Made by a program: the position numbers and the translations under genes. Positions 10,784 through 22,285 of a stretch of 64,000 bases of DNA are shown piece by piece. The stretch comes from Bartonella machadoae (GTDB lineage: Bacteria > Pseudomonadota > Alphaproteobacteria > Rhizobiales > Rhizobiaceae). Each line of letters starts with the position of its first letter. The stretch's first letter is position 1. The stretch covers positions 1,095,095-1,159,094 of the forward strand of contig NZ_CP087114.1 of assembly GCF_022559585.1 (NCBI RefSeq). Direction: 5' to 3'. The notes beneath the pieces are model-generated. The model saw nothing but the letters and a program-made list of their open reading frames with translations. It searched no databases and was not told the DNA's origin.

Positions 10784-12577
10784 ATGCATCGTTATCGCAG
10801 TCATCATTGCGCTGCCCTTCGTAAATGTGATGTAGGAACAAAGGTTCGGCTTTCGGGATGGGTACATCGTGTTCGAGATCATGGCGGAATCCTTTTTGTA
10901 GATTTACGTGATCATTTTGGAATCACACAAATTGTTGCTGATCCTGCTTCACCAGCTTTTAAAATTATTGAAACAGTGCGTTCTGAATGGGTTATCCGTG
11001 TTGATGGGGAAGTGTCTGCGCGTTCTGATGAAGTGATTAACGCATCCCTTCCAACAGGGGAGATTGAAATTTTTGCGCAAGAGGTGGAAATTCTTTCAAA
11101 ATCTGATGAACTTCCTCTCCCTGTTTTTGGTGAGCCTGATTATCCAGAAGATATTCGGTTAAAATATCGTTTTCTTGATTTACGTCGCGAAACTATGCAC
11201 AAAAACATCATGCGCCGTACTGAAGTGATTGCTGCTATCAGGCGCTCTATGCAGGATAATGGTTTTACGGAATTTACGACACCACTTTTGACAGCTTCTT
11301 CGCCGGAAGGTGCGCGCGATTTTTTAGTTCCAAGCCGTATTCATCAGGGGAAATTTTACGCATTGCCACAAGCGCCTCAGCAGTACAAACAGTTATTGAT
11401 GATGTCGGGTTTTGATCGTTATTTTCAGATTGCACCATGTTTTAGAGACGAAGACCCAAGGGCTGATCGTCTTCCTGGAGAATTTTATCAATTGGATGTT
11501 GAAATGAGTTTTGTTGAACAGGAAGATGTTTTTGTAACAATGGAACCCATTATGCGTTCTCTTTTTGAAGAGTTTGCAAATGGAAAATCTGTAACACAAA
11601 GCTTTCCTCGTATTTCTTATGATGAAGCCATACGGAAATATGGTACGGATAAGCCTGATTTACGCAATCCAATTATTATGGAAGATGTTTCACAGCATTT
11701 TTATGATTCTGGTTTTAAAGTGTTTGCGCAAATTTTGGCAAATGATGAAAATGCACAGGTGTGGGCTATTCCCGCTAAGACAGGAGGAAGCCGCGCTTTT
11801 TGTGATCGTATGAATGGGTGGGCACAAGGTGAGGGGCAACCGGGACTCGGTTATATCTTTTGGCGTGAAGAAGAAGGAAAGTTTGAAGGTGCTGGTCCTA
11901 TTGCCAAAAATATTGGTGAGCAAAGAACTGAAGCACTCCGTATGCAACTTGGCCTTGAAAATGGTGATGCCTGCTTTTTTGTGGCAGGAGATCCAAAGAA
12001 ATTTGCTTCTTTTGCAGGAGCAGCACGGACACGGGTAGGGGAAGAATTAGGCCTTATCGATTCGCAATGTTTTTCTTTAGCGTGGATTGTTGATTTTCCA
12101 TTTTTTGAATGGAATGAAGATGAGAAAAAGCTTGATTTTGCACATAATCCTTTTTCTATGCCTCAAGGTGGAGAAAATGCTCTTGCGTGCCAAGATCCTC
12201 TTACTCTTAAGGCTTTTCAGTATGATCTTGTTTGTAATGGTTATGAGATTGCATCAGGTGGAATCCGTAATCATTCACCAGAGATGATGTTGAAAGTTTT
12301 TAATCTTGCTGGTCTTTCTAAAGAGGTCGTGGAAGATCGTTTTGGTGCTCTTTATCGTGCATTTCACTATGGGGCGCCACCGCATGGCGGTATGGCCGCG
12401 GGCGTTGATCGTATTATTATGCTTTTGCAAGGTGTTAAAAATTTACGTGAGGTTGCTTTATTTCCTATGAATCAACAAGCGATTGATCTTTTAATGAGTG
12501 CTCCATCTGATGTTTCTCTTCAACAATTACGTGATTTAGGGATACGAATTGCTCCTGCTGCTAAAAATGGTTCATAA
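10784..12577 (+). CDS. aspS: Aspartyl-tRNA synthetase, probably non-discriminating
   Basis: Class II aminoacyl-tRNA synthetase, 597 residues, charging tRNA-Asp and probably also tRNA-Asn. Order: N-terminal OB anticodon-binding domain ([20 protein letters not shown]), class II motif 1, motif 2 ([21 protein letters not shown]), a bacterial insertion (GAD) domain (DGD-like region [19 protein letters not shown]), and motif 3 ([13 protein letters not shown]). In the OB fold the His of RDHGG occupies the position that is usually Leu in tRNA-Asp-specific bacterial enzymes; His there is typical of non-discriminating AspRS that work with GatCAB. Start ATG 10784 has AAAGGC upstream. Confidence 0.96.
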   Translation: MHRYRSHHCAALRKCDVGTKVRLSGWVHRVRDHGGILFVDLRDHFGITQIVADPASPAFKIIETVRSEWVIRVDGEVSARSDEVINASLPTGEIEIFAQEVEILSKSDELPLPVFGEPDYPEDIRLKYRFLDLRRETMHKNIMRRTEVIAAIRRSMQDNGFTEFTTPLLTASSPEGARDFLVPSRIHQGKFYALPQAPQQYKQLLMMSGFDRYFQIAPCFRDEDPRADRLPGEFYQLDVEMSFVEQEDVFVTMEPIMRSLFEEFANGKSVTQSFPRISYDEAIRKYGTDKPDLRNPIIMEDVSQHFYDSGFKVFAQILANDENAQVWAIPAKTGGSRAFCDRMNGWAQGEGQPGLGYIFWREEEGKFEGAGPIAKNIGEQRTEALRMQLGLENGDACFFVAGDPKKFASFAGAARTRVGEELGLIDSQCFSLAWIVDFPFFEWNEDEKKLDFAHNPFSMPQGGENALACQDPLTLKAFQYDLVCNGYEIASGGIRNHSPEMMLKVFNLAGLSKEVVEDRFGALYRAFHYGAPPHGGMAAGVDRIIMLLQGVKNLREVALFPMNQQAIDLLMSAPSDVSLQQLRDLGIRIAPAAKNGS

Positions 12578-13418
12578 ATTGATGGTGTGTTGTTAGCATT
12601 CTTATCTACAGTAAGATTTTAATGTCTTTAAATTGCGTCGGTGTATATGTTGCTTATAACAAGTTTAAGAGATATGCTTTATCTTCGTTTTTTAATTTGG
12701 AAGAAATAGCAGAAATAGTCTGGTATCTTAAAATATTTGAAAAATAACGCACTGTAGTTAAAGATGATATTCTTCTAGGAGCTTTTTTTAATTAAATGCT
12801 TCGTGAATTTTATCATATAACAATTGAAGTCCATGTTTGTACAATATGCGTGTTTTTAAAATATAAGGTCAAAAACGCATTTGTGAGCAGATTCTTAGAA
12901 AAAAATGCTTTAGTTTTTTTTAATTCGTACTTAAGATACTGGTAGAATTATTATTGCTAAGAAATTGTTTTAAAAGCTGTTCTCTTTGTTTTTAAGAGAA
13001 AATTCTCTCATATTTTTAGCATGTTCAGTCTAAATATATACCAGACTTAAATGAGCAGTAATATTGTTTTTTAGATTTTCTATATCTTGTGAAAGTGTCA
13101 ATCGTTATAAATTGATGAATCTATGGATTACTGTTTTGATTTATTTGTCGCTGTTGGTCGTTCTTAAAGACGATATTTCATTCTTTTTTCAAAAAAATTT
13201 TGCATCAACATATCAAATGTTTTCATCTATTGCTTGGTTGAATTATAAAGCACATGGATGAATTTTTCAAATTGATATAATTTTCTGTTCATGTTTTAAT
13301 CGCAATGTTTGTTTTTATATAGTCGTTTTTTAATAAAAATAGTCGACTTATAGAAAATTCACTGAAAAAATCTTATAGAATAATTGCTCATTATTTTGTG
13401 AATTGTTGTTCTCATGCT
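12578..13418. other. Long AT-rich intergenic region upstream of parC
   Basis: About 840 bases with many T-runs and no convincing gene. A 65-codon frame at 13064-13261 has no family resemblance, no ribosome-binding site I can see and base composition like its surroundings, so I do not call it. A small palindrome (GAGAA-AA-TTCTC) lies near 13000. Confidence 0.4.
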
Positions 13419-15668
13419 ATGTCTGATGAAATGAATTTACCTTTTGATAAAGAACATATTGAACCAATAGAATTACGCTCTGCTTTACAGGAGCGTTATT
13501 TAGCTTATGCACTTTCTACTATTACGCACCGTGCATTGCCTGATGTGCGTGATGGTTTGAAACCAGTGCATAGGCGAATTGTCCATGCTATGCGTTTGCT
13601 CAAACTTAATCCAGGGCAGTCCTATGCAAAATGTGCACGGATTGTTGGTGATGTCATGGGGAAATTTCATCCGCATGGTGATGCATCTATTTATGATGCA
13701 TTAGTGCGCTTGGCTCAGAGTTTTGCTGTTCGTTATCCCTTGATTGATGGGCAAGGCAATTTTGGGAATATTGATGGTGATAATGCTGCTGCTATGCGGT
13801 ATACGGAAGCACGTATGACTGAAGTGGCTGCATTGTTGCTTGAAGGGATTAATGAAAATGCTATTGATTTTCGTTTAACCTATAATGAGGAAGATGAAGA
13901 ACCCGCTGTTTTACCGGGAGCTTTTCCTAATCTTTTAGCAAATGGTTCCTCTGGTATTGCTGTTGGTATGGCAACATCTATTCCCCCCCATAATGTTTCT
14001 GAACTTTGTGATGCAGCGCTCCATTTGATTGCACATCCTGATGCTAATGATGAGGAATTAAATCAGTTTGTGCTTGGTCCTGATTTTCCAACAGGGGGTG
14101 TTTTAGTTGAGCCTAAAAAAAGTATTGAGGAATCCTATCGTGTTGGGCGTGGTTTTTTTCGATTGCGTTCACGTTGGCATCAGGAGACCGGCAACCGTGG
14201 TTCTTATGTCATTGTTGTTACTGAGATTCCCTATCAAGTTCAAAAATCACGCCTGATTGAAAAAACAGCGGAATTATTGCTTGCACGGCGGTTACCAATG
14301 CTTGAGGATATTCAAGATGAATCGGCAGAAGATATTCGCATCGTGCTTATTCCCAAAAATCGTACGGTTGATCCTGAGCTCCTTATGGAATCTCTCTTTA
14401 AATTGACTGATTTTGAAATAAAATTTCCTCTTAATCTTAATGTTTTGTCTTTGGGAAGAATACCAAATGTTCTCTCTCTGCGGGAAAGTTTGCAGCAATG
14501 GCTTGAACATCGTCAAGAAGTCTTGATTCGTCGTTCTACTTATCGACTTGAAGAAATTGATCGCCGATTAGAAATTCTCCATGGTTATCTTATCGCCTAT
14601 TTAAATCTTGATGAGGTCATTCACATTATTCGTGAAGAGGATGAACCAAAAAAAGAACTTATCAGTCGTTTTGAATTAACAGAAAATCAAGCTGAAGCTG
14701 TTCTTAATATGCGCTTGCGTTCTTTACGTAAGCTCGAGGAGTTTGAAATTCGTAAAGAATTTGAAAGTTTGAGGACTGAAAAAGAACAATTGCAAAATTT
14801 ATTGTCCTCTCATGTAAAGCAATGGAAAATAATTTCAGAAGAAATTACAAAAATTCGCAAAACTTTTGGTCCTGATACGGTCTTAGGAAAAAGGCGCACA
14901 ACATTTGAGGAAGCTCCAAGGCATGATATTGAAGATATTCACCAAGCGATGATCGAAAAAGAGCCGGTAACGATTGTTATTTCTGAAAAAGGTTGGATGC
15001 GTGCTTTAAAGGGGCATTTAAGTGATTACAAAGCACTCTCCTTTAAAGAAGGAGATGGCTTAAAGATAGCATTTCCAGCATTTACTACAGACAAAATTAT
15101 GGTGATAAGTACTGGTGGAAAGTTTTTTGCTATTTCTGCAAATAATTTGCCTGGGGGGCGAGGTCATGGTGAACCAATTCGTATTTTAGTGGATATGGAT
15201 GATGATCACGATCTCTTGACCGCTTTTGTCTATAACGCACAAGAAAAACTTCTGTTAGTTTCCTCTCATGGAAATGGCTTTATTGTATCAGCAGCTGAAG
15301 TTATTGCCAATACACGAAAAGGTAAGCAAGTTATGAATGTGAAGTCTCCTGATAAAGTCAAGCTTTGTGTTCCAGTAAAAGGCGATCATATTGCAGTGGT
15401 TGGTGAAAATCGCAAAATGCTTGTTTTTGCTATTGAACAAATACCAGAAATGATTCGCGGTAAAGGTGTTCGTTTACAACGTTACAAAGAGGGGGGCATT
15501 GTCGATGCAAAAACCTTTAATTTATCAGAAGGTTTAAGTTGGCAAGATACGGCTGAACGCTGCTTTAATCGTCAAGCTGATGATCTCATTGAGTGGATGG
15601 GAATGCGTGCTGGAAGTGGACGTTTGGTACCAAAGGGTTTTCCAAAATCAGGAAAGTTTAACAACTGA
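13419..15668 (+). CDS. parC: DNA topoisomerase IV subunit A
   Basis: DNA-cleaving subunit of topoisomerase IV, which decatenates daughter chromosomes together with ParE. About 749 residues. The N-terminal [20 protein letters not shown] and LKPVHRRI are typical; the catalytic Tyr is in [11 protein letters not shown] at about residue 128. The quinolone-determining region reads [13 protein letters not shown], so the position equivalent to E. coli ParC Ser80 is Ala. The C-terminal beta-pinwheel is shorter than in GyrA and lacks a clear GyrA box, which favours ParC. The frame opens with a GTG at 13398; I prefer the ATG at 13419 but neither has a clear ribosome-binding site. Confidence 0.93.
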   Translation: MSDEMNLPFDKEHIEPIELRSALQERYLAYALSTITHRALPDVRDGLKPVHRRIVHAMRLLKLNPGQSYAKCARIVGDVMGKFHPHGDASIYDALVRLAQSFAVRYPLIDGQGNFGNIDGDNAAAMRYTEARMTEVAALLLEGINENAIDFRLTYNEEDEEPAVLPGAFPNLLANGSSGIAVGMATSIPPHNVSELCDAALHLIAHPDANDEELNQFVLGPDFPTGGVLVEPKKSIEESYRVGRGFFRLRSRWHQETGNRGSYVIVVTEIPYQVQKSRLIEKTAELLLARRLPMLEDIQDESAEDIRIVLIPKNRTVDPELLMESLFKLTDFEIKFPLNLNVLSLGRIPNVLSLRESLQQWLEHRQEVLIRRSTYRLEEIDRRLEILHGYLIAYLNLDEVIHIIREEDEPKKELISRFELTENQAEAVLNMRLRSLRKLEEFEIRKEFESLRTEKEQLQNLLSSHVKQWKIISEEITKIRKTFGPDTVLGKRRTTFEEAPRHDIEDIHQAMIEKEPVTIVISEKGWMRALKGHLSDYKALSFKEGDGLKIAFPAFTTDKIMVISTGGKFFAISANNLPGGRGHGEPIRILVDMDDDHDLLTAFVYNAQEKLLLVSSHGNGFIVSAAEVIANTRKGKQVMNVKSPDKVKLCVPVKGDHIAVVGENRKMLVFAIEQIPEMIRGKGVRLQRYKEGGIVDAKTFNLSEGLSWQDTAERCFNRQADDLIEWMGMRAGSGRLVPKGFPKSGKFNN

Positions 15669-15741
15669 ATTTATAGAAACTTAATTTTTTTAATTACATG
15701 TTTCTTATCACAACAGTATTATTCATTTTTCATAACAGCAT

Positions 15742-16998
15742 CTATTCGTTAGGATTGTGATGATGAGGTCTAAAAAGATGTCCACGTTCGGCATATAAAA
15801 CGAGCAGGATGGCTATGAGGCTGAGAAAGAAAAACGCTGCTGAATTGGGTATCGTTGTTTCATCAAATTGTTGTGCAATAAAAAAGCCAAGACTGGTAGC
15901 AATGGACGTTTGAAGAAAACCAGAGACAGAAGATGCTGTTCCAGCAATTTCACCGACAGATTCGAGAGCAAGTGTATTACAATTGGCCATAATGCCGCCG
16001 CAGGCAAACATCAATATACAAAATAGCAGCATGTAAAGGGGAAAAGGCATAACGCCATTTGTTACGAGGGAACCAATAAACCAAATACATGAAGTGATGC
16101 AAAAGAGTAAAAGCATCGTATGGGCGATACGCCGCATGCCAAGACGTCCAACAAATTGAGAATTAAAGAATGATGATAGAGCTTGAAAAGCAGCACCGAC
16201 AGCAAAGGCAATTGGAAAATAGAGCCCTAGATTATAAATCCCTTCATATGTTTGCTGCGATGTATTAACAGAAGTAAAAATACAGCCTAAAATAATAGAA
16301 GTTGCTAGTGTGTAGCAAAGTGTTGTCCGATTGGTGATAACAACCCACAAGTTATGCCTGATTGAAGAAAAGGAAAGAGAACGTTGTCTGTAAAGAGTTT
16401 CAGGCAAGCGCAGTTGAATCCAAATCATCAGTGCAAAACCAATAATCGCCATGACGATAAAAATAATTTGCCAGTTTCCAAATAATAAAATGAATTGTCC
16501 TGTTGCCGGTCCAATCATGGGGGCAATAAGAAAAACCATCATAGCGATAGACATAACTTCTGCCATTTTTCGACCACTATAAAGATCGCGTACAACAGAA
16601 ACGGTAAGCACACGCATAGCCGCTCCTCCTATACCTTGTAAAATACGCAACATAAGCAATAGAGAGAAATGAGAGACAAAAGCACAACCAATGGCCGTAA
16701 AGGAATAAAATGCAAGGCCAATGAGAATAAGTTTACGACGTCCATACCGATCACTTATGGGACCAAAAAATATTTGTGAGATACCATAACTTATCAGATA
16801 ACCAGAGATGATATAATGTTGATCATTTTCATTGATAACATTTAAACTGTTCAAAATATCTGGCATGGCTGGAAGCATGATATCAACGGCTATAGAATTG
16901 ATAGCCATGAGTGCACCAATGAGAATAACAAATTCTTTATAGCCAATTCTTTCTCTAATTGTATTACTATGCTCTTGCTCGTCGATTGAGTATGACAT
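15742..16998 (-). CDS. MFS exporter, Bcr/CflA drug-resistance type
   Basis: A 418-residue inner-membrane transporter of the major facilitator superfamily. Twelve hydrophobic segments can be traced. The motif A loop between TM2 and TM3 reads GPISDRYGRRKLI, and motif C-like glycine/proline residues occur in APMIGPATGQFIL (TM5), typical of 12- to 14-TM drug:H+ antiporters. Start ATG 16998 has AAGGAT upstream. The substrate is unknown. It is convergent with parC and downstream of grxD on the same strand, with about 90 bases of gap that contain a small tandem repeat. Confidence 0.88.
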   Translation of the reverse strand: MSYSIDEQEHSNTIRERIGYKEFVILIGALMAINSIAVDIMLPAMPDILNSLNVINENDQHYIISGYLISYGISQIFFGPISDRYGRRKLILIGLAFYSFTAIGCAFVSHFSLLLMLRILQGIGGAAMRVLTVSVVRDLYSGRKMAEVMSIAMMVFLIAPMIGPATGQFILLFGNWQIIFIVMAIIGFALMIWIQLRLPETLYRQRSLSFSSIRHNLWVVITNRTTLCYTLATSIILGCIFTSVNTSQQTYEGIYNLGLYFPIAFAVGAAFQALSSFFNSQFVGRLGMRRIAHTMLLLFCITSCIWFIGSLVTNGVMPFPLYMLLFCILMFACGGIMANCNTLALESVGEIAGTASSVSGFLQTSIATSLGFFIAQQFDETTIPNSAAFFFLSLIAILLVLYAERGHLFRPHHHNPNE

Positions 16999-17024
16999 AT
17001 GGCATCCTTGAAATAAAAACTTCG

Positions 17025-17058
17025 ACTGAACACAGCGCTACAACTGAACACAGCTCTA
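17025..17058. repeat. Two imperfect 16-bp direct repeats upstream of the MFS gene
   Basis: Units at 17025-17040 and 17043-17058 share ACTGAACACAGC-CTA and differ at one base; period 18. They lie 27-60 bases upstream of the MFS exporter start, where a regulator could bind. Confidence 0.6.
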
Positions 17059-17090
17059 TAAAAGAATAAAAAATCTACTTTAAGAGGTCT

Positions 17091-17423
17091 CTATAATTTA
17101 CTGCAAGAAACGCCTTTCTCTTTTAGCAGTTCTTGCAATTCATTATTTTGGAACATTTCTTTAACAATATCACAGCCTCCAACAAATTCACCTTTGATAT
17201 AGAGCTGTGGAATTGTTGGCCAATTTGAATAATCTTTGATTCCTTGACGCAGTTCGTTAGAAGCTAAGATATTAATCCCTTTATATTCCACTCCTAGATA
17301 GTCAAGAATTTGAACAACTTGTCCCGAAAATCCGCATTGTGGAGCATCAGGTGTTCCTTTCATGAATAAAATGACGTCATTTTTTTTAATTTCATTGTCA
17401 ATAAAATCATGAACAGCGTTCAT
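17091..17423 (-). CDS. grxD: Monothiol glutaredoxin, Grx4 type
   Basis: A 110-residue monothiol glutaredoxin that binds and transfers [2Fe-2S] clusters, usually with a BolA partner. The active-site CGFS is visible in [19 protein letters not shown], and the glutathione-binding [20 protein letters not shown] (TVP-type loop) follows. Start ATG 17423 has GGAAGAG upstream. It lies directly downstream of bolA on the same strand, a pairing found widely and consistent with a physical complex. Confidence 0.95.
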   Translation of the reverse strand: MNAVHDFIDNEIKKNDVILFMKGTPDAPQCGFSGQVVQILDYLGVEYKGINILASNELRQGIKDYSNWPTIPQLYIKGEFVGGCDIVKEMFQNNELQELLKEKGVSCSKL

Positions 17424-17521
17424 CTCTCTTCCTCGATATTGCGGACTTTTTTAAGCGTGTATTTACGTTCAGGTTATTTTGTAATCGTATTCAGTGTTTG
17501 AATGCAAGCAGAAATTTTAGA

Positions 17522-17755
17522 TTATTTGGGAATATTTGTTTGTAGCATTAAAGCATGAAGGTCATTTCCCATATTGCCTTTAAGAGCATCATAGACCATT
17601 TTATGTTGCTGAACACGGCTTTTACCGCGAAAACTTTCGGAAATAACTTCTGCGGCGTAGTGTTCGCCATCACCAGCGAGATCTCGAATTGTTACAGTTG
17701 CGTCGGGAATACCTTCGCGAATAAGCGTTTCAATCGTATGAGCACTCATTGCCAT
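17522..17755 (-). CDS. bolA: BolA-family protein
   Basis: A 77-residue BolA/IbaG-like protein with the class II KH-like fold: GDGEHYAAEVISESFRGKSRVQQHKMVYDAL contains the conserved His before the C-terminal helix and the RVQQH motif. Partners of monothiol glutaredoxins in Fe-S handling. ATG 17755 is preceded by GGAGAA with good spacing. It sits between purL and grxD on one strand, the usual alphaproteobacterial order. Confidence 0.93.
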   Translation of the reverse strand: MAMSAHTIETLIREGIPDATVTIRDLAGDGEHYAAEVISESFRGKSRVQQHKMVYDALKGNMGNDLHALMLQTNIPK

Positions 17756-17816
17756 GATTATTCTCCTTTATTTACTTTTAAGAAAGATAGCATATGAAGG
17801 GAGGATAAATAACTCT

Positions 17817-20027
17817 TTATTCTTCACCCATAAATTGTGGAAACCAACTTTCATAGGCTTTTGTGAGCTTTTCTACTGAAAGTGTTAATATCCCATCTAT
17901 ATTGAGAGAACTTCCTTCAACTGTACCAAGTTCAGTGAAAGGAATAGCGTTTATTTGTGCAAGTTCTTTAAGTTGATCGAGAGCATGAGGTTTAACAGCT
18001 AAGAGATAACGGCCTTGATCTTCTCCAAAAAGCTCTGCATGATGTGGTACTTTGTTGCTTAATTTGGCTTTAATTCCTTTCCCTGCTTTAATTGCCATTT
18101 CTGCAAGTGCAATAGCTAATCCTCCATCAGAAAGATCATGAGCAGCATGGATAAAACCGCGATGAATAACATCTCGAACAAATTGACCATGCTTTTTTTC
18201 AAGCTGTAAATCTACATGGGGGGGAGCACCTTTATCAATATTCAAAATGTGACGTGCGTAGATTGATTGTCCTAAATGAGAGCCACATTCTCCAATTAAA
18301 ACAATACTATCTCCATTTTGCATACCATTGATTGTTACCATTTTAGACCAATCGTCAAGAAGACCGACACCAGCAATGGTTGGTGTGGGAAGGATTGCTT
18401 CTCCATTGGTTTCATTATAAAGGGAAACATTCCCTGAAACGATAGGGAAGTCGAGAATTTTACAAGCTTCACCTATGCCTTTAATGGCGAATACCAATTG
18501 TCCCATAATTTCTGGTTTTTCAGGATTACCAAAATTAAGATTGTCTGTCGCTGCGAGTGGCATTGCGCCTGTTGTACTGATATTTCGCCAACATTCTGCA
18601 ACGGCTTGTTTTCCTCCTTCGTAAGGATCGGCTTCACAATAGCGCGGTGTAACATCAGAAGAAAAGGCAAGAGCGCGTTTGTCACTGTTGCTTATACGAA
18701 TGATTCCTGCATCACCTCCTGGACGAACAAGAGTATTTCCTTGAATCAGCGTATCATATTGTTCATAAACCCATCGCCGTGAACTTTGATCAGCAGAATT
18801 TAATAAGCTAATGAGTGCATCACCAAGATTTTCAACTCTCTCAACGTCTTCTATTTTAAGCGTTGGTTGTTTTTTGGGTTCACTCCAAGGGCGATCATAA
18901 ACAGGTGCTTCATTGCCGAGCTCTTTAATGGGAAGATTGACGACCTCTTCTCCTTGATGCGATACACGGAAACGCAAATCATCTGTTGTTTTTCCAATAA
19001 TAGAAAAGTGAAGACCCCACTTATGAAAAATTGCCGCTGCTTGTTTTTCTAATTCTGGTTTTAGCACCATAAGCATGCGTTCTTGGCTTTCCGAAAGCAT
19101 CATTTCATAGGCGGTCATATGTTCTTCACGAACAGGCACTTTATCAAGATTAAGCTCTATTCCTAAATTTCCTTTTGCTCCCATTTCCACGGCAGAGGAT
19201 GTCAGTCCTGCGGCTCCCATATCTTGAATAGCAACAACAGCTCTAAGTTCCATGAGTTCTAAGCAAGCTTCAAGAAGGCACTTTTCTGTAAAAGGATCAC
19301 CGACTTGAACGGTTGGGCGTTTTTCATCGATGGAATCATCAAATTCGGTGGAAGCCATTGTTGCTCCACCAACGCCATCACGTCCTGTTTTGGCTCCAAG
19401 ATAAACAACAGGAAGTCCTACGCCTTGCGCTTTAGAATAAAAAAGAGAATCTGTCTTTGCAACACCAGCGACAAAAGCGTTAACAAGGATATTGCCATTA
19501 TAACGCTCGTCAAAATTTATTTCTCCACCAACCGTTGGAACACCAAAAGAATTACTATAGCCACCAATTCCAGAAACAACACCAGAAACAAGATGGCGTG
19601 TTCGAGGGTGGTTAGGAGATCCAAAACGCAAGGCATTCATAGCTGCAACAGGGCGGGCTCCCATGGTAAAGACATCACGTAAAATACCTCCGACACCTGT
19701 TGCCGCACCTTGATAAGGTTCAATGTAGGAGGGATGGTTATGGCTTTCCATTTTGAAAACGACACATTGACCTTCACCAATATCAACAACGCCAGCATTT
19801 TCACCTGGTCCTTGAATGACACATTTTCCCTCTGTTGGAAGGGTTTTAAGCCACTTTTTAGATGATTTATAGGAACAATGTTCGTTCCACATGGCAGAAA
19901 AAATTCCAAGTTCAGTAAATGTCGGTTCTCTTCCAATTAAAGTGAGAATACGTTGATATTCATCATCTTTTAAGCCGTGTTGGGCAATTAATTCTGGTGT
20001 AATGGCGATGTTATTGCAAGGATTCAT
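17817..20027 (-). CDS. purL: Phosphoribosylformylglycinamidine synthase, PurL subunit
   Basis: ATP-dependent synthetase subunit of step four of purine synthesis (FGAR to FGAM). At 736 residues it is the small PurL type, which needs PurS and PurQ; both are encoded just upstream. Characteristic segments are the N-terminal [47 protein letters not shown] and [19 protein letters not shown]. It is preceded by an unusual ~300-base gap from purQ. Confidence 0.97.
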   Translation of the reverse strand: MNPCNNIAITPELIAQHGLKDDEYQRILTLIGREPTFTELGIFSAMWNEHCSYKSSKKWLKTLPTEGKCVIQGPGENAGVVDIGEGQCVVFKMESHNHPSYIEPYQGAATGVGGILRDVFTMGARPVAAMNALRFGSPNHPRTRHLVSGVVSGIGGYSNSFGVPTVGGEINFDERYNGNILVNAFVAGVAKTDSLFYSKAQGVGLPVVYLGAKTGRDGVGGATMASTEFDDSIDEKRPTVQVGDPFTEKCLLEACLELMELRAVVAIQDMGAAGLTSSAVEMGAKGNLGIELNLDKVPVREEHMTAYEMMLSESQERMLMVLKPELEKQAAAIFHKWGLHFSIIGKTTDDLRFRVSHQGEEVVNLPIKELGNEAPVYDRPWSEPKKQPTLKIEDVERVENLGDALISLLNSADQSSRRWVYEQYDTLIQGNTLVRPGGDAGIIRISNSDKRALAFSSDVTPRYCEADPYEGGKQAVAECWRNISTTGAMPLAATDNLNFGNPEKPEIMGQLVFAIKGIGEACKILDFPIVSGNVSLYNETNGEAILPTPTIAGVGLLDDWSKMVTINGMQNGDSIVLIGECGSHLGQSIYARHILNIDKGAPPHVDLQLEKKHGQFVRDVIHRGFIHAAHDLSDGGLAIALAEMAIKAGKGIKAKLSNKVPHHAELFGEDQGRYLLAVKPHALDQLKELAQINAIPFTELGTVEGSSLNIDGILTLSVEKLTKAYESWFPQFMGEE

Positions 20028-20327
20028 GAGGACTTTACCCGTTTAATTAATCGAAAGTTAGCATTGTTATTATTTTAAATCCAGCAGCTTAAGTTTTAAG
20101 TATTTTGGTGGTTTGATAAGGCAGAAGTTCCTAAAACATCAACTGAAATATTGGTTATTTGCAGCGTGAATTTAAAAATAAGAAATAGTTTTTGAATATT
20201 TTTTGTGTGTTAAAAGAAATATCATCTATTTTATCCATAAACGTTTTGTTGGGACATTTACTCGGCTTAGGAGATGTTTAAATTTTTTGACTTTAAAACA
20301 GTGAAAAATACAGCCCACTTTTTATTA
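20028..20327. other. Non-coding gap between purQ and purL
   Basis: Three hundred AT-rich bases separate purQ and purL, genes that are often adjacent. I find no ORF, tRNA, or strong hairpin in it. It may hold a promoter for purL, but none stands out. Confidence 0.4.
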
Positions 20328-20999
20328 TCATCCATTTGCCAATTCTAAAGCACTTTGGAAAAGTAAACGGCCATCCATACCACCATGTGCAGGTTCAATG
20401 AAGTTTTCAGGATGAGGCATCATACCAAGAATATTACCAGCTTTATTGATGATACCAGCAATATCGTGAACTGAACCATTAGGGTTTGTTTTTTCTGCAT
20501 AGCGGAAGACAACTTGTCCATTGTCTTCGATTTTTTTTAAGGTTTCATTGTCAACAAAATAATTTCCATCGTGATGTGCAACAGGACAGCGAATGATCTG
20601 TCCTGTCGAATAGAGTCGAGAAAATCTTGTATTGGCATTTGCGACTTCAAGCTTTATTTCACGACAAACAAATTTTAATGAAGCATTACGCATTAAAGTA
20701 CCAGGTAACAATCCAGCTTCCAACAAAATTTGAAATCCATTACATATACCGATTACGGTAACACCTTTTTCTGCTTTCTCACGAACAGCTTGTAAAACTG
20801 GTGTTCGTGCGCCAATAGCTCCACACCTTAAATAGTCTCCGTAAGAAAAACCGCCAGGGATAACGATGACATCGACATCTGGAATTGTCGTATCCGTTTG
20901 CCAAACTTTAAATGGCTCAGTTCCTGTTATATGATGTAATGCAGCAACCATATCTCGATCACGATTGAGTCCAGGTAACTGAATGATGGCAGTTTTCAT
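20328..20999 (-). CDS. purQ: Phosphoribosylformylglycinamidine synthase, glutaminase subunit PurQ
   Basis: Class I glutamine amidotransferase that supplies ammonia to PurL; 223 residues. The catalytic nucleophile is the Cys in [22 protein letters not shown], and the His/Glu pair is in [11 protein letters not shown]. The oxyanion loop [17 protein letters not shown] is present. I chose ATG 20999 because GGTGGAG lies six bases upstream; an in-frame GTG at 21011 overlaps that site. It follows purS almost without gap, indicating co-expression. Confidence 0.97.
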   Translation of the reverse strand: MKTAIIQLPGLNRDRDMVAALHHITGTEPFKVWQTDTTIPDVDVIVIPGGFSYGDYLRCGAIGARTPVLQAVREKAEKGVTVIGICNGFQILLEAGLLPGTLMRNASLKFVCREIKLEVANANTRFSRLYSTGQIIRCPVAHHDGNYFVDNETLKKIEDNGQVVFRYAEKTNPNGSVHDIAGIINKAGNILGMMPHPENFIEPAHGGMDGRLLFQSALELANG

Positions 21000-21011
21000 G
21001 AAGAGCTCCAC

Positions 21012-21251
21012 CTAAAGAAGTTCTATAGTATAATTTTCAATGACAGTATTTGCTAGTAACTCTTCACACATTTTTTCAATTTTTTGCTGTGCGGTTTCAG
21101 GAAGTTGATCATCGAGCACGATATCAAAAACTTTCCCTTGGCGAATGGAATGAATGCCTTTGAAATCTAAGCTTTTTAAAGCACCGACAATTGCTTCTCC
21201 TTGTGGATCAAGGACACTGTTTTTTAAAGTAACTGTAACACGTGCTTTCAT
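21012..21251 (-). CDS. purS: Phosphoribosylformylglycinamidine synthase subunit PurS
   Basis: A 79-residue dimeric subunit that bridges PurL and PurQ. Family sequence is clear: KARVTVTLKNSVLDPQGEAI and ALKSLDFKGIHSIRQGKVFDI. It sits between purC and purQ on the same strand. Confidence 0.95.
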   Translation of the reverse strand: MKARVTVTLKNSVLDPQGEAIVGALKSLDFKGIHSIRQGKVFDIVLDDQLPETAQQKIEKMCEELLANTVIENYTIELL

Positions 21252-21338
21252 TTTTATTTCCTGTTCACAGCATTTCTCTCTTTCAAGAGGTGTATTTACT
21301 AACTAATAAGGAAAGGTAACATAACGTCACCTTGTTGT

Positions 21339-22103
21339 TTATTTTACCAAAACTGGACCACTTGGTCGTGGGGGTTCATTTTCATTGATGATACCAAGGC
21401 GTTTTGCAACCTCTTGATAAGCATTAATAAGCCCCCCCATATCACGCCGAAAACGATCTTTATCCATTTTTTCTTGTGTTTGCATATCCCATAACCTGGC
21501 AGAATCAGGTGAGATTTCATCAGCAAGAACAATGCGCATTGCTTCATCTTCCCATAAACGACCGAATTCCATTTTAAAATCAATAAGTTGAATATTAACG
21601 CCGGCAAAAAGTCCAGAAAGAAAATCATTAATACGAATTGAAAGTTGCATAATGTCTTCTATTTCCTGTGGAACAGCCCAACCAAAGGCAGTGATATGTT
21701 CCTCCGTTACCATTGGATCGTCAAGAGAATCATTTTTATAATAAAATTCAATAATGGATTGCGACAGAGCCGTTCCTTCTTCTAGTCCCAAACGTTTAGC
21801 AAGGGAGCCAGCGGCAACATTACGGACAACAACCTCTAAAGGGATAATTTCAACGGCTTTAATGAGTTGTTCGCGCATATTTATACGCTTGATAAAATGT
21901 GTTGGAATACCCAAACGGCTAAGATGGCTAAAGATATGTTCTGAAATACGGTTATTTAAAACCCCTTTGCCATCGATAATTTCATGTTTTTTTGCATTAA
22001 AGGCTGTTGCGTCATCTTTAAAAAATTGAATATAGGTCCCTGGTTCAGGTCCTTCATATAAAATTTTGGCCTTGCCTTCATAAATACGGTGGCGACGATT
22101 CAT
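21339..22103 (-). CDS. purC: SAICAR synthetase
   Basis: Ligates aspartate to CAIR in purine synthesis. 254 residues, with [20 protein letters not shown] (ATP-binding glycine-rich strand), [24 protein letters not shown], and [11 protein letters not shown] plus [14 protein letters not shown] (catalytic region). First of purC-purS-purQ on this strand; 87 bases separate it from purS. Confidence 0.97.
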   Translation of the reverse strand: MNRRHRIYEGKAKILYEGPEPGTYIQFFKDDATAFNAKKHEIIDGKGVLNNRISEHIFSHLSRLGIPTHFIKRINMREQLIKAVEIIPLEVVVRNVAAGSLAKRLGLEEGTALSQSIIEFYYKNDSLDDPMVTEEHITAFGWAVPQEIEDIMQLSIRINDFLSGLFAGVNIQLIDFKMEFGRLWEDEAMRIVLADEISPDSARLWDMQTQEKMDKDRFRRDMGGLINAYQEVAKRLGIINENEPPRPSGPVLVK

Positions 22104-22285
22104 TATGATTCTCTATTTATTTGAGAGGTTTTAATAGCATTGATAAGTAAGATTATCCTAATTGGTAGAAATTCTCAATGATTGCTATAACATTTCTTGT
22201 TGCTTTTGTCATTGAGACTTTAGCAAAAGCAAATGCAACTGCATAGATACATTGAAGATACTTAGTTTTCCTTGTTTTTCTTGAA

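Noticed and set aside
13064..13261. 65-codon frame in the aspS-parC gap
   Set aside because: No ribosome-binding site, no family resemblance, composition of AT-rich intergenic DNA.
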